In this document: positions 8,328 to 16,118 of the stretch, piece after piece | Layout of the letters: each line of letters opens with the position of its first letter | How positions within the stretch are numbered: position 1 is the first letter of the stretch | From: JBBRMW01 sp038239365 | GTDB lineage: Bacteria; Chloroflexota; Anaerolineae; Aggregatilineales; UBA2796 | Length of the DNA stretch: 47,033 nucleotides | Assembly: GCA_038239365.1 (NCBI GenBank) | Contig: JBBSEU010000008.1 | Coordinates: forward strand, 1 to 47,033 | Direction: 5' to 3' | Notes under the pieces: generated by a model | What the model was told of the DNA's origin: nothing | The model's input: the letters and a program-made list of their open reading frames with translations, nothing else | The model's database searches: none | Program-made: the position numbers and the translations under genes

Positions 8328-9230
8328 CTAGGGTGTCCAGGCCACAAATTCTTTGCGAGAAGTGCTATTTGTTAAGCGTCTTAGCCCTGTACCATCCACT
8401 TTAATCAGGTAAACCTGCTGTCCCGCCGCTGGACCTTCATGATCGGAAATGAAGGCGATTGTTGTCCCATCGGGCGACCAGGAAGGTGCATATCCAAAAC
8501 AATCTTTCGATACGATATGCCGTTGCCCAGTGGCTACCTCAACGATGCTCAAGCGATTATAGCCATCTTCCATCGACGTAAAAACAATCTGCTTGCCATC
8601 AGGCGACCATGCGGGAAAACCATCACGAACTGTATTATGGGTGAGTTGGCGCGTGCTGCCAGTACGAACATCCATCACGTAGAGTTCTTCTGTCTCCCAA
8701 GCCTGTGCGTCGTCTTTCGAATCATAGGCTGCGAATGCCAATTGCTTATTATCTGGTGACCAGACCAGTGTTCGATAAATAAGGTGGAACTCGCCCATCT
8801 TACGACGATCTTGTTCGTTTACCTTACTCGTCCATAATTCATAAACATTATTTTCGAGCGGTAGCCAAAAAGCTAACGATTTGCCATCTGGCGACACGAC
8901 AGGGCGTTGCGGATCGAGTGAAACGTAAGAATAGGTTTCCTCACCTGTCGCCAAATTAAAAACTCGGCTGTCCGTGCCACTAAAGCCGCTATAGGTCAGT
9001 TGCATGGATGGAGCGATAGAACGGGTAGTTGACGTGCTGAGGTAGCCTAACACAAAACCGAAGACAATTAGCACAAGAACCACAGGCAAAAATCGCCAAG
9101 ATTTCTGGCGGCGTTTACGCTTTTCATACCGAATGGCAGGCGCGGCGTCGGCGTTTTCTAACTCACCATCACTCGACAAACGAATTTGAGGTTTTTCGTT
9201 GATCTCATTTATTGAGTGTAATTCTGTCAT
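8328..9230 (-). CDS. TolB-like (PD40) beta-propeller protein with membrane anchor
   Basis: A 300-residue protein with a cytoplasmic N-terminus (basic KRKRRQKSW) and one transmembrane helix (FLPVVLVLIVFGFVLGYL, ~47-64). An extracytoplasmic series of WD40-like PD40 blades follows: VSPDGKSLAFWL, WSPDNKQLAFAAYD, WSPDGKQIVFTSMED, WSPDGTTIAFISDHEG. It ends at FVAWTP, exactly where another W-(S/T)-P-D-G motif would begin, so the last blade is cut short; a TAG stop follows at once. Substrate and partner are unknown. It sits between the effector-like gene and nuoE, and is not a known complex I component. Confidence 0.82.
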   Translation of the reverse strand: MTELHSINEINEKPQIRLSSDGELENADAAPAIRYEKRKRRQKSWRFLPVVLVLIVFGFVLGYLSTSTTRSIAPSMQLTYSGFSGTDSRVFNLATGEETYSYVSLDPQRPVVSPDGKSLAFWLPLENNVYELWTSKVNEQDRRKMGEFHLIYRTLVWSPDNKQLAFAAYDSKDDAQAWETEELYVMDVRTGSTRQLTHNTVRDGFPAWSPDGKQIVFTSMEDGYNRLSIVEVATGQRHIVSKDCFGYAPSWSPDGTTIAFISDHEGPAAGQQVYLIKVDGTGLRRLTNSTSRKEFVAWTP

Positions 9231-9246
9231 AGGGTTATGCCGATCC

Positions 9247-10077
9247 TCATGCCTCTTGATTGATGTTGGCGTTTTGTTCAGTCGTTACCGAACTGGATGT
9301 TGGTGGTTCAGCCTCGGCAGAAGGTGACGCACCCATTTTGCGATAGGTTGCCAGCACTGCCGCGACAAACGCCTGACAGTTGTTTGACAAAAGGCTGTAT
9401 TTGCCCGGCTGACCCAGCGCACTATTGGCATCGATGGCACTACGCATTTTGGCGTCATCCAGCCCGCTTTCAGCCTTAGCATATTCCCCTACGCGGGCCG
9501 TATCCTGCCCCAAACCCTGCTTACCCATGTGTCCAATATCGGGGGGAGCGCCGCCGTCCTCAAAGAAGATGTGTTCATGGTAGCCGCCCAGGTTAGCGAC
9601 GTTTCCGCCCTTACGCCAAATCCAGGGCTTACCCAAAACACTGTTCAGGCCACCGCCGCCAAGCTGCCGCCGCCCTGTCCAAGCGCGTTGAACGAGGCCG
9701 TTATCCAGTTGACGCTGCACCACGCGCTTGGCACGTAATAATTTTTGTTCATCTTCCAGCGTCAGATCGGGCGTCTCAGCACCGGATTTGTCCGCGTCGT
9801 CGGGCGCTTGATCCTGATCATCTTCCGGGGCGCGCTGAATGGGCTTCGGTTTGCCTTTCGCCAGCATCCGCATCACCGACTGATTACCGACTGTTTTTTG
9901 CAGTCGCAGCACATCCTGACCGGAAAGTTTTCGGTTGGGCGTTACGGTCTGATAAGTGTCTGATGCTGCGCCGTCGAAGTCCGCAGCCGATGACTCCCGC
10001 GACGACACACGATTGATCGATTGCTTTAGCCGAACGGAATCATCTTGCGAAATGAGCATTTTTTTGGGCGCTAGCAT
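9247..10077 (-). CDS. Candidate eCIS/DUF4157-type effector with permuted papain-like (LRAT/NlpC-like) domain
   Basis: The chosen start is ATG 10077, with GGTGAGG 7 bases upstream (a TTG at 10098 is possible but has no good site); the product has 276 residues. Near residues 58-74 is VLRLQKTVGNQSVMRML, close to the LQRTIGNQAV-type motif that marks the N-terminus of many proteins associated with extracellular contractile injection systems and DUF4157 toxins. Short IQRA, VQRQ and VQRA motifs after it are also typical. The C-terminal part has a His region (YHEHIFFEDGG) and, about 70 residues later, LLSNNCQAFVAAVL. The H...NC order fits permuted papain-fold proteins (LRAT, some NlpC/P60), so it may be a peptidase, acyltransferase or amidase. 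The assignment rests on motif recognition. No injection-system structural genes are in the window. Confidence 0.6.
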   Translation of the reverse strand: MLAPKKMLISQDDSVRLKQSINRVSSRESSAADFDGAASDTYQTVTPNRKLSGQDVLRLQKTVGNQSVMRMLAKGKPKPIQRAPEDDQDQAPDDADKSGAETPDLTLEDEQKLLRAKRVVQRQLDNGLVQRAWTGRRQLGGGGLNSVLGKPWIWRKGGNVANLGGYHEHIFFEDGGAPPDIGHMGKQGLGQDTARVGEYAKAESGLDDAKMRSAIDANSALGQPGKYSLLSNNCQAFVAAVLATYRKMGASPSAEAEPPTSSSVTTEQNANINQEA

Positions 10078-10094
10078 AACCAGCCTCACCTTAC

Positions 10095-10331
10095 TCAATC
10101 ATCATCGTGATAATGAGCCAGCAAATCATCCAGAATAGTTTCTTCTTCAATTTGACCAGTGCTGACGAATCGCTCAACTTCAACATGGCCGTCTTCAAAA
10201 AATTCGATCTCCCAGCGTTGGCCGGGAATGGCGATTTCAACCATAAGTGCATCGCGTACTTTTTGGAGACGATACCATATCTTTTGCCTATCCAGTTGAT
10301 CCAGATAGGCAAAAAACTTGTTACCGATCAC
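10095..10331 (-). CDS. Small conserved hypothetical protein (78 aa)
   Basis: The start is GTG 10331, inside the last codons of nuoD (11-base overlap). The protein is acidic with a central beta-rich part (MVEIAIPGQRWEIEFFEDGH) and an acidic C-terminus (EEETILDDLLAHYHDDD). Short proteins with the same RWEIEFFEDG-VEVERF pattern are common, uncharacterised genes in cyanobacteria and Chloroflexota; I recognise the pattern but know no function. A second frame (10091-10312, from ATG) also reads through here, but its product lacks this conserved pattern. The gene ends 17 bases before the effector-like gene, and the two may form a pair, for example as an immunity or chaperone partner; that is speculation. 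Confidence 0.7.
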   Translation of the reverse strand: MIGNKFFAYLDQLDRQKIWYRLQKVRDALMVEIAIPGQRWEIEFFEDGHVEVERFVSTGQIEEETILDDLLAHYHDDD

Positions 10332-11577
10332 AATCGCCTAACACAATATCGGTGCTGCCGATGATCGCCACCAGATCGGCCAGCATCGCGCCTTTGGACA
10401 GGTGACTCAAGGCGCTGATCAGGATGAAGGACGGCGTGCGGAAGTGAACGCGATGCGGATGTGTGCCGCCATCACTCGACAGGTAGCAGCCCAGTTCACC
10501 ACGCGGCGACTCGATTGAAACGTACACTTCACCTTCAGGTACTTTGAAGCCTTCCGTCCACAGCTTGAAGTGGTGGATCACCGACTCCATGCTGGTACCC
10601 AGTTCGGCGCGGGGCGGCGGCACGAACTTGCGATTGTTCGAGATGTGCGCGCCCTTTGGCAGCCGCTTGAGTCCCTGCTGAATGATTCGCACCGACTCGC
10701 GCATCTCGTGCATCCGTACCAGGAAACGATCATACACATCGCCGTGATCGCCCGTCGGGATTGAGAAGTCGAATTCTTCATAGCAGCTATACGGCTGCAC
10801 CTTCCGCATATCGAACGCAACGCCCGATCCGCGCAATGTCGGGCCGGAGCAGCCCATCGCAATCGCATCTTCCGGTGTCAGGACGCCGATACCCTGCGTG
10901 CGGTCAATCCAAATCGGGTTATTGTTGAGCAGTGCCTCGTAGTCGTCGATCTTCCTGGGGAAGCGGTTGATGAAGTCGGTCAGCGTCGGCACGAATTCAT
11001 CCGGCAGATCGCGCCACAAGCCGCCCGGACGGAAGTAGCTGGTCATCATGCGCTGGCCGGAGATCATCTCGAAAATATCGAGGATTTCTTCACGTTCGCG
11101 GAAGCAGTAGAGCATCACGCTCATCGCGCCCAGATCGAGGCAGTGCGTGCCAAGCCATACCAAATGACTGTTGATGCGCGTCAGTTCGGCCAGGATCACG
11201 CGGGCGATCATGGCGCGTTCGGGCACATCGATCTCGGCCAGCTTTTCGACGGCCAGGCAGTAGACCAGATTGTTACCCATCGGGTTTAGGTAATCCATCC
11301 GGTCTGTCATGACCAACGCTTTGGAATAGGTCTTGGCTTCCATGTTCTTCTCGATGCCGGTGTGCAGGAAGCCCACATCGGGGATGCAGCTTACCACCGT
11401 TTCGCCATCGAGTTCGAGCAGCAGCCGCAAAACGCCGTGCGTGCTGGGGTGCTGCGGCCCCATGTTGAGCAGCATTGTTTCGCCGGTGAGCGCACGCGGC
11501 GAAACCAAACCTTTTAGTTCTTCGACTGAACCCTGCCAGGTTTCTTCAACCGGGCTGTCAATTTGAATATCCGCCAT
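10321..11577 (-). CDS. nuoD: NADH-quinone oxidoreductase subunit D
   Basis: This is the 49-kDa-type subunit of complex I, which forms much of the quinone-binding site with NuoB. The 49-kDa signature is visible at the N-terminus (LNMGPQHPSTHGVLRLLLEL, ~37-56), followed by GFLHTGIEKNMEAKTY (~69-84), DRMDYLNPMGNN, and the C-terminal PRGELGCYLSSDGG. The length of 418 residues is typical. It lies 24 bases after nuoC. The C-terminus (STDIVLGDCDR) is intact. The next gene starts within its last codons. Confidence 0.97.
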   Translation of the reverse strand: MADIQIDSPVEETWQGSVEELKGLVSPRALTGETMLLNMGPQHPSTHGVLRLLLELDGETVVSCIPDVGFLHTGIEKNMEAKTYSKALVMTDRMDYLNPMGNNLVYCLAVEKLAEIDVPERAMIARVILAELTRINSHLVWLGTHCLDLGAMSVMLYCFREREEILDIFEMISGQRMMTSYFRPGGLWRDLPDEFVPTLTDFINRFPRKIDDYEALLNNNPIWIDRTQGIGVLTPEDAIAMGCSGPTLRGSGVAFDMRKVQPYSCYEEFDFSIPTGDHGDVYDRFLVRMHEMRESVRIIQQGLKRLPKGAHISNNRKFVPPPRAELGTSMESVIHHFKLWTEGFKVPEGEVYVSIESPRGELGCYLSSDGGTHPHRVHFRTPSFILISALSHLSKGAMLADLVAIIGSTDIVLGDCDR

Positions 11578-11601
11578 CGTGTACTCCCGTCGAGTTGCTA
11601 A

Positions 11602-12117
11602 TTATTCTGTCGCGTGCGGTTTCTGACTCATGATCTCGTCGAAGTTGAACGAGAACTGCACCTGTTCGTAGCCGAGCGGGTAATCTTTCCGCAGCGGATA
11701 GCCTTCCCAATCGACAGGCATCAGGATACGGCGCAAGTCAGGATGACCGTCGAAGCGAATACCCATCATGTCAAACGCTTCGCGTTCCTGCCAATTCACC
11801 GCAGGCCATACGCCGGTAACGGTTGGCGCGTGCGGGTCTTCACCCGGCAAATACACCTTGAGCCGCAGCCGAGTGTTGTAGATCATCGAATATAGGTGAT
11901 AGCACAGTGCGAAACGTGGCTCTTTCGGGTAATAATCCACACACGACATATCCGAAAGCAGGTTGAACTCCATGCCCTCGGTTTCGCGGCAGAACATCGC
12001 CACGTCCGCGATCTTTTCCGAGTCGACGACCACCGTCGTTTCGCCGCGAAAGTTGATCACATCAACCACCGAATCGGGAAATGCCGCCTTGATGGCTTCT
12101 ACAGGATCGAGTGGCAT
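11602..12117 (-). CDS. nuoC: NADH-quinone oxidoreductase subunit C
   Basis: This is the 30-kDa-type subunit of the complex I peripheral arm. The family signature lies at the C-terminus: EREAFDMMGIRFDGHPDLRR (~111-130), ILMPVDWEGYPLRKDYPLGY (~131-150). At 171 residues it is a stand-alone NuoC, not the NuoCD fusion of E. coli. The start ATG 12117 follows the nuoB stop by 4 bases. Confidence 0.96.
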   Translation of the reverse strand: MPLDPVEAIKAAFPDSVVDVINFRGETTVVVDSEKIADVAMFCRETEGMEFNLLSDMSCVDYYPKEPRFALCYHLYSMIYNTRLRLKVYLPGEDPHAPTVTGVWPAVNWQEREAFDMMGIRFDGHPDLRRILMPVDWEGYPLRKDYPLGYEQVQFSFNFDEIMSQKPHATE

Positions 12118-12121
12118 AATG

Positions 12122-12604
12122 TCAGGTCCATTCCGAGATACGTTCGCCGCGAATCTTCTCGTGCAGTGTCATAATGCCGTGAATCAACTGCTCCGGGCGC
12201 GGCGGGCAGCCCGCGACATAAACATCCACCGGGACGATCTCATCGACGCCCTGAACCACCGCGTAGTTATTGAATACGCCGCTGCATGAGGCGCAGTCGC
12301 CCATCGCCAACACCCACTTCGGATTGGGCATCTGATCGTACAGTTGACGCAGGACGGGTGCCATCTTGCGCGTGACACGTCCGGCCACGATCATCAGATC
12401 GCTTTGACGTGGACTGGCGCGCATGAGTTCCATGCCGAAGCGCGACATATCATAGTTGGAGGTCTGCGAGGCCATCATTTCGATAGCGCAGCAAGCCAGA
12501 CCAAACAGCATCGGCCACAGAGCGCCCGTGCGTCCCCAGTTGACCGCCGATTCGAGCGAGGTGGTGACGACGCCCAGGTTCCCCAGTTTGGAACTTACTC
12601 CCAT
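12122..12604 (-). CDS. nuoB: NADH-quinone oxidoreductase subunit B
   Basis: This subunit holds the terminal N2 4Fe-4S cluster that passes electrons to quinone. The cysteine ligands are visible: tandem CC in GLACCAIEMMA (~35-45), GDCASCSGVF (~101-110) and VAGCPPRPEQL (~130-140). The fold matches the NiFe-hydrogenase small-subunit family. At 160 residues the protein is complete but short at the N-terminus. The start ATG 12604 overlaps the nuoA stop by 10 bases, with GGAGC a few bases upstream. Confidence 0.97.
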   Translation of the reverse strand: MGVSSKLGNLGVVTTSLESAVNWGRTGALWPMLFGLACCAIEMMASQTSNYDMSRFGMELMRASPRQSDLMIVAGRVTRKMAPVLRQLYDQMPNPKWVLAMGDCASCSGVFNNYAVVQGVDEIVPVDVYVAGCPPRPEQLIHGIMTLHEKIRGERISEWT

Positions 12605-12951
12605 TCCAATGCTCCTTTACGCCATGCGTAGGCGTATCCTAACAGCAAAATAGCGATAAACGTGCCCATCTCGGCCAGCGCGAACAGGCCAAGCTGACGG
12701 GCGACAACTGCCCAGGGCAGGAAAAACACGACTTCAATATCAAACAGGATGAACAGCACGGCCACCAGATAGAACTTGACGGGCAAGCGGCGCACGGCGG
12801 GGCCAATCGGCACCATGCCCGACTCGTAAGGTTCAAGTTTGCGATGCGTGGCGCGATGCGGCCCCATAAGGGTGGAAAGGGTCACGATGAGCAAACACAT
12901 CACCGTGGTGAGGATCAGCAAAACACTGATTGGCGCGTACAGATCGAGCAT
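12595..12951 (-). CDS. nuoA: NADH-quinone oxidoreductase subunit A
   Basis: This is the small three-helix membrane subunit and first gene of the operon. The start chosen is ATG 12951, with AGGGGA about 8 bases upstream. It gives 118 residues (MLDLYAPISVLLILTTVMC...), the normal family size; a frame open further upstream begins inside the promoter and is not used. The signature KFYLVAVLFILFDIEVVFFL (~60-79), with conserved acidic residues in helix 2, and YESGMVPIG (~42-50) are diagnostic. A strong promoter lies at 13022-13050. Confidence 0.96.
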   Translation of the reverse strand: MLDLYAPISVLLILTTVMCLLIVTLSTLMGPHRATHRKLEPYESGMVPIGPAVRRLPVKFYLVAVLFILFDIEVVFFLPWAVVARQLGLFALAEMGTFIAILLLGYAYAWRKGALEWE

Positions 12952-13021
12952 CTTTTTTCCCCTGATATGCCCCGAGCAGAGGCCCGCAAAAGGGATTGAG
13001 AAAATCGGAGCAAACAAAACG

Positions 13022-13050
13022 ATCATAGCACGCTGTAAAAGAAGTGTCAA
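13022..13050 (-). promoter_or_regulatory. Sigma70 promoter of the nuo operon
   Basis: On the minus strand, TTGACA (13050-13045) is followed by a 17-base spacer and TATGAT (13027-13022). This is an exact -35 hexamer, the ideal spacing and a 5/6 -10 hexamer. Transcription would start near 13015 and leave a leader of about 65 bases before nuoA. It is the best promoter match in the window. Confidence 0.8.
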
Positions 13051-13059
13051 TCAGGTTGT

Positions 13060-13075
13060 GATTGTTTTTACAATC
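13060..13075. promoter_or_regulatory. Inverted repeat just upstream of the nuo promoter
   Basis: GATTGT and ACAATC (6-base arms, 4-base spacer) lie 10 bases upstream of the nuo -35 box, in the divergent region shared with the MFS gene. It could be an operator for either direction. The repeat is short enough to occur by chance. Confidence 0.35.
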
Positions 13076-13217
13076 GCTTCCAAACAACCCCAGCCTGCAT
13101 TTGATCTGCATAAATTAATTCATATTCTCAATATGCTCTTCAATATTCTGCAACCCAAGTTGATATACAGCGTACAGGATGAATATTGACTTTAATTTCG
13201 TCCGAAGGAGCAGGATT

Positions 13218-14564
13218 ATGCAGCGTCAAAAATCAAGTGCGTTCTGGATTATGTTGATCACGCAAACGCTTTCACTGATCGGCAGCCGAATGAGTGCCTT
13301 TGCGGTGGGTATCTGGGTTTACAAACAGACGGGTAGTGCAACGCCTTTAGCCCTTGTCGCATTTTTTGAGATTGTGCCCGCCATTTTATTGAGCAACATC
13401 GCCGGGATGATCGCGGATCGGTTTGATCGGCGGCATGTGATGTTCTTCGCCAATGTGGGGCAAGCGATCAGCAGCGTCTTGTTGATCGCCAGTTTTCTAT
13501 CGGGCAATTTTCAGATTTGGCATTTATACGCCGTCGCACTGGTTCAGGCAACCTTCGGCATTTTCCTGGGGCCAGCCTTCCAATCATCGCTGACCATGCT
13601 CACCGAAGATAGTCAGCGGGATCGCGCCAATGCCATCAACCAACTGACCGGACCCATGGCTGGCGTGCTTGCACCCGGAATTGCGGGGGCGTTGTACGCC
13701 ATTGTCGGCGTCACGGGCGTGATTGTGATCGACTTGATCTCGTTTCTGGTTGCGGGGGCGGCGGTCATTTTCATCCATATTCCGCGCCCGGAACAATCCG
13801 CCGAAGGTAAGGCCTTGAGTGGTTCAGCCTGGAAAGAATTGCTCGGCGGCTTTCGCTATTTATGGTCACGCCGCATCCTGTTTTTCCTGGTGATCTACGC
13901 ATCGGTGATTAATTTTGCGTTCAATGGGTGCTTCACGATTGTGACCCCGTACATTCTGGCCCGCACCAATAACGAAGCAACACTCGGTTTGATTTTGAGT
14001 GTGATGAATTTAGGCGCGATTACAGGCGGCGTGCTGATGAGCGTATGGGGTGGCACTCGTCCGCGTATGCACACGATTATGCCGGGTTTGATCGTCTCTG
14101 GCGTGTGTCTGGCTTTGTACGGCTTGAGTCAGAATCCCTGGGCAATTGGCTTATCACTACTGGTACTCATGTTCCCACTGCCAATGGTCAATGCCGCCTT
14201 TACATCGATCCTGCAATTGAAGGTCCCGCCAGATTTACAGGGGCGCGTATTCGCGGTGGTCGGTCAATTGTCGATGCTGCTTTCCCCCATCGCCTACCTG
14301 ACCATTGCACCGCTGGCCGATAACATAGCCGAACCCGCTGTTAGCAAGCCGGGTTGGGAACTGATCGCGCCGCTGGTGGGCAGTGGCAAGGGATCGGGTA
14401 TGGGGTTGATCATGGTAGTCTGTGGGGTGATTGTTGCACTGGTTTCGGTAGGCGTTTATCTGCTGCCATCGGTACGTCATATGGAAGCTGATTTGCCCGA
14501 CTACGCGCCCAAAACAAAAGAACCAGTTCCGGCGGAGGAACTACCGGAACTGGCAACTGTGTAA
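13218..14564 (+). CDS. MFS transporter, EntS/MefA-like drug or siderophore exporter
   Basis: The start is ATG 13218, with AAGGAG 7 bases upstream; an in-frame codon at 13179 lacks such a site. The product has 448 residues and about 12 transmembrane helices. The loop motif ADRFDRRHVMFFANVGQA (after helix 2) is the MFS motif A, and SSLTMLTEDSQRDRANAINQ is characteristic of the MFS_3 branch, which includes the enterobactin exporter EntS and macrolide efflux proteins. It probably exports a hydrophobic compound by proton antiport; the substrate cannot be told. It is monocistronic and divergent from nuo, and ends at a strong hairpin. Confidence 0.9.
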   Translation: MQRQKSSAFWIMLITQTLSLIGSRMSAFAVGIWVYKQTGSATPLALVAFFEIVPAILLSNIAGMIADRFDRRHVMFFANVGQAISSVLLIASFLSGNFQIWHLYAVALVQATFGIFLGPAFQSSLTMLTEDSQRDRANAINQLTGPMAGVLAPGIAGALYAIVGVTGVIVIDLISFLVAGAAVIFIHIPRPEQSAEGKALSGSAWKELLGGFRYLWSRRILFFLVIYASVINFAFNGCFTIVTPYILARTNNEATLGLILSVMNLGAITGGVLMSVWGGTRPRMHTIMPGLIVSGVCLALYGLSQNPWAIGLSLLVLMFPLPMVNAAFTSILQLKVPPDLQGRVFAVVGQLSMLLSPIAYLTIAPLADNIAEPAVSKPGWELIAPLVGSGKGSGMGLIMVVCGVIVALVSVGVYLLPSVRHMEADLPDYAPKTKEPVPAEELPELATV

Positions 14565-14583
14565 CAGCGCGTGCTGTCTTTAA

Positions 14584-14645
14584 CCGTGCCGCCGCACGGT
14601 TCCTCAGGCCGACAAGGGGACTGTACCCCTTGTCCATTGCCGAGG
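14584..14645. terminator. Bidirectional hairpins between convergent genes
   Basis: Two hairpins lie between the MFS gene and the ferritin-like gene: CCGTGC/GCACGG (14584-14599), and a long one with perfect 9-base arms GACAAGGGG/CCCCTTGTC (14611-14634) extended outwards by TCCTC...GAGGA (14601-14645). On the minus strand a T-run precedes rather than follows the stem, and there is no clear U tract on the plus side, so a transcription-blocking role is likely but not classical. Confidence 0.6.
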
Positions 14646-14666
14646 AAAAACGATCCGAAAACCGAA

Positions 14667-15482
14667 TTACTTGGCTTTTGTTGCGGCGGGGGTTGCGGCC
14701 ATCGTTGCGGACATGGCAGCATCCTTCTTGGCAAAGGGGGCAATGGCCGTGTTGAACGGTGCGGGCAGCTTATCAACCAGGCCGCTCTTGGCACCAACAG
14801 CCTTCGCAACGGCGTCCTTACCTGGGTAGTCAATGGCGGTCTTTTCCATGTCGCCCAGCGCGCCCTTCTTACCGTCGAGCAGCGGCATGACCACTGGTAC
14901 GGCGTCGGAGACGTTGTAGAACACTGGGGCGGCCAGCGCCACGTCGTTCGGGAATTGACCCGCAATTTCCTTGACGAGTGCCAGGTGCTGGCCTTCGACA
15001 ACGGCAACCTGTGCGGCGATGGCGGCCAGTTCGTGCTGACCAAGTTCCGAGAAGCGGTGAGTGGCGGCAATGTACGCGCCGACGAACACGGTTTCCGCAA
15101 TCGCGGTTACAGCGCCGAACGTCTTGGCGTCATCAAAGGTGCCCACCGGGAAGAAGAACTTGGTGGTCAACGGAGCCGCGCCATTGGCTTCCAGGAAGTC
15201 CAGGTGCGCCTGCTCAGAGGCGAGACCAGCCTTGAGGTAAGCGATTTGGGCGGGCGTGAACTTGGCTTTGGTGGTTTTGGTGTCGAGCGCGCGCAGGTAG
15301 TGCGTTACGGCGAATGCTTCGGCAGTCGCGGCGATGTCGATGATCTGCTTAATCGTGTCGCCGTCCGCGGCCTGAGCCGAGGCGCTGCGGAGACCGAACA
15401 TACCACCGAAACCGACCACTGAGGCAGTGGCGAGCAAGGCACTTCCACCCAGGAAGTTACGACGGGAAAATTGATCGTTCAT
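14667..15482 (-). CDS. Tat-exported ferritin-like domain protein
   Basis: This 271-residue protein begins with a twin-arginine signal (SRRNFLGGSALLATASVVGF, ~6-25, cleavage near ASA-QA), so it is exported folded. The body is a helical ferritin-like domain with Glu/His pairs that could bind a di-iron centre: EAFAVTHYLRAL (~55-66), ASEQAHLDFLEANG (~89-102), ETVFVGAYIAATHRF (~128-142), VEGQHLALVKEIAG (~161-174). Such proteins are common in bacterial envelopes and mostly uncharacterised. The tail is Ala/Lys-rich. AGAGGAG lies about 10 bases before the ATG. It is convergent with the MFS gene. Confidence 0.85.
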   Translation of the reverse strand: MNDQFSRRNFLGGSALLATASVVGFGGMFGLRSASAQAADGDTIKQIIDIAATAEAFAVTHYLRALDTKTTKAKFTPAQIAYLKAGLASEQAHLDFLEANGAAPLTTKFFFPVGTFDDAKTFGAVTAIAETVFVGAYIAATHRFSELGQHELAAIAAQVAVVEGQHLALVKEIAGQFPNDVALAAPVFYNVSDAVPVVMPLLDGKKGALGDMEKTAIDYPGKDAVAKAVGAKSGLVDKLPAPFNTAIAPFAKKDAAMSATMAATPAATKAK

Positions 15483-15549
15483 CTGTAAAAATCTCCTCTG
15501 AAAACCAATATGCTTTGTCCAGCACGTTTCAACACAGTGTTAAAGAGGC

Positions 15550-15576
15550 GTGCCGTACATTTACACCATACGGCAC
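15550..15576. promoter_or_regulatory. Inverted repeat upstream of the ferritin-like gene
   Basis: Perfect 8-base arms GTGCCGTA (15550-15557) and TACGGCAC (15569-15576) with an 11-base spacer lie 68 bases before the start of the ferritin-like gene and 46 bases after the DinB-like gene. It could be a terminator stem for the DinB-like transcript or an operator for the ferritin-like gene. No clear T tract supports a terminator. Confidence 0.4.
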
Positions 15577-15622
15577 ACAGGCTGCAAGTTGGATTTATTG
15601 TTTGGAAATTTTTAATCTTTTT

Positions 15623-16117
15623 TTACAAGTTGGTGAAACTTCGGTTACTTGTCACGTTATCGTGCAAGGCGCTGATCTGGGCACTGTGTTCCCGTTTATG
15701 ACCATAAATCATGTAGACGATCAGATCGTCCACTGAATAATCCGCGCCATACCAGGGAATCGTGCCCACCTGCCGCAGCGTTTCGGGCGCAATCTGAGTG
15801 ATGAGTGCCATGTTTTGCGTGTGCGCTTTGTTGTACTCGTCCAGCGTTTCAGTGTGTTGATACTCTTTACGCATGTCCACCTGAGAGTCGTTGAAGCCCT
15901 TTCCAAAGATACTCAGGTAAGGTTTTGGCGCACTCTTGTCCACAAAATCATTGAGGATGTCCGTCAAAACCAGTTCGTAGGACGCGATATGCGCCACAAT
16001 GTTTTTGACTGACCACGTCCCACACGCGCCCGGAATCTCCCATTCGGCATCGGGCAGCCCTTCAAATGATCCACAAAATGTTAGATGACCGTACTTTAAA
16101 ATATCCGAAGCGTTCAT
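15623..16117 (-). CDS. DinB-like family protein
   Basis: The chosen start is ATG 16117 (AAGGAG 6 bases upstream), giving 164 residues; longer forms would run into the neighbouring gene. The helical bundle and spaced histidines fit the DinB/maleylpyruvate-isomerase-like superfamily: GTWSVKNIVAHIASYE (~31-46, first His) and YMIYGHKREHSAQI (~139-152, the H-x3-H pair). These proteins often bind a metal and act as thiol-dependent transferases, but the substrate here is unknown. It starts one base after the methyltransferase stop and is the last gene of that run. Confidence 0.75.
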   Translation of the reverse strand: MNASDILKYGHLTFCGSFEGLPDAEWEIPGACGTWSVKNIVAHIASYELVLTDILNDFVDKSAPKPYLSIFGKGFNDSQVDMRKEYQHTETLDEYNKAHTQNMALITQIAPETLRQVGTIPWYGADYSVDDLIVYMIYGHKREHSAQISALHDNVTSNRSFTNL

Positions 16118-16118
16118 G

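Noticed and set aside
10091..10312. Alternative frame from ATG (73 codons) over the small conserved gene
   Set aside because: The 10095-10331 frame shows the RWEIEFFEDG pattern seen in known small proteins; this one does not.
12952..13050. Extended N-terminus of nuoA from 13050
   Set aside because: It would begin in the -35 box and adds a non-homologous segment; ATG 12951 has a good binding site and the family length.
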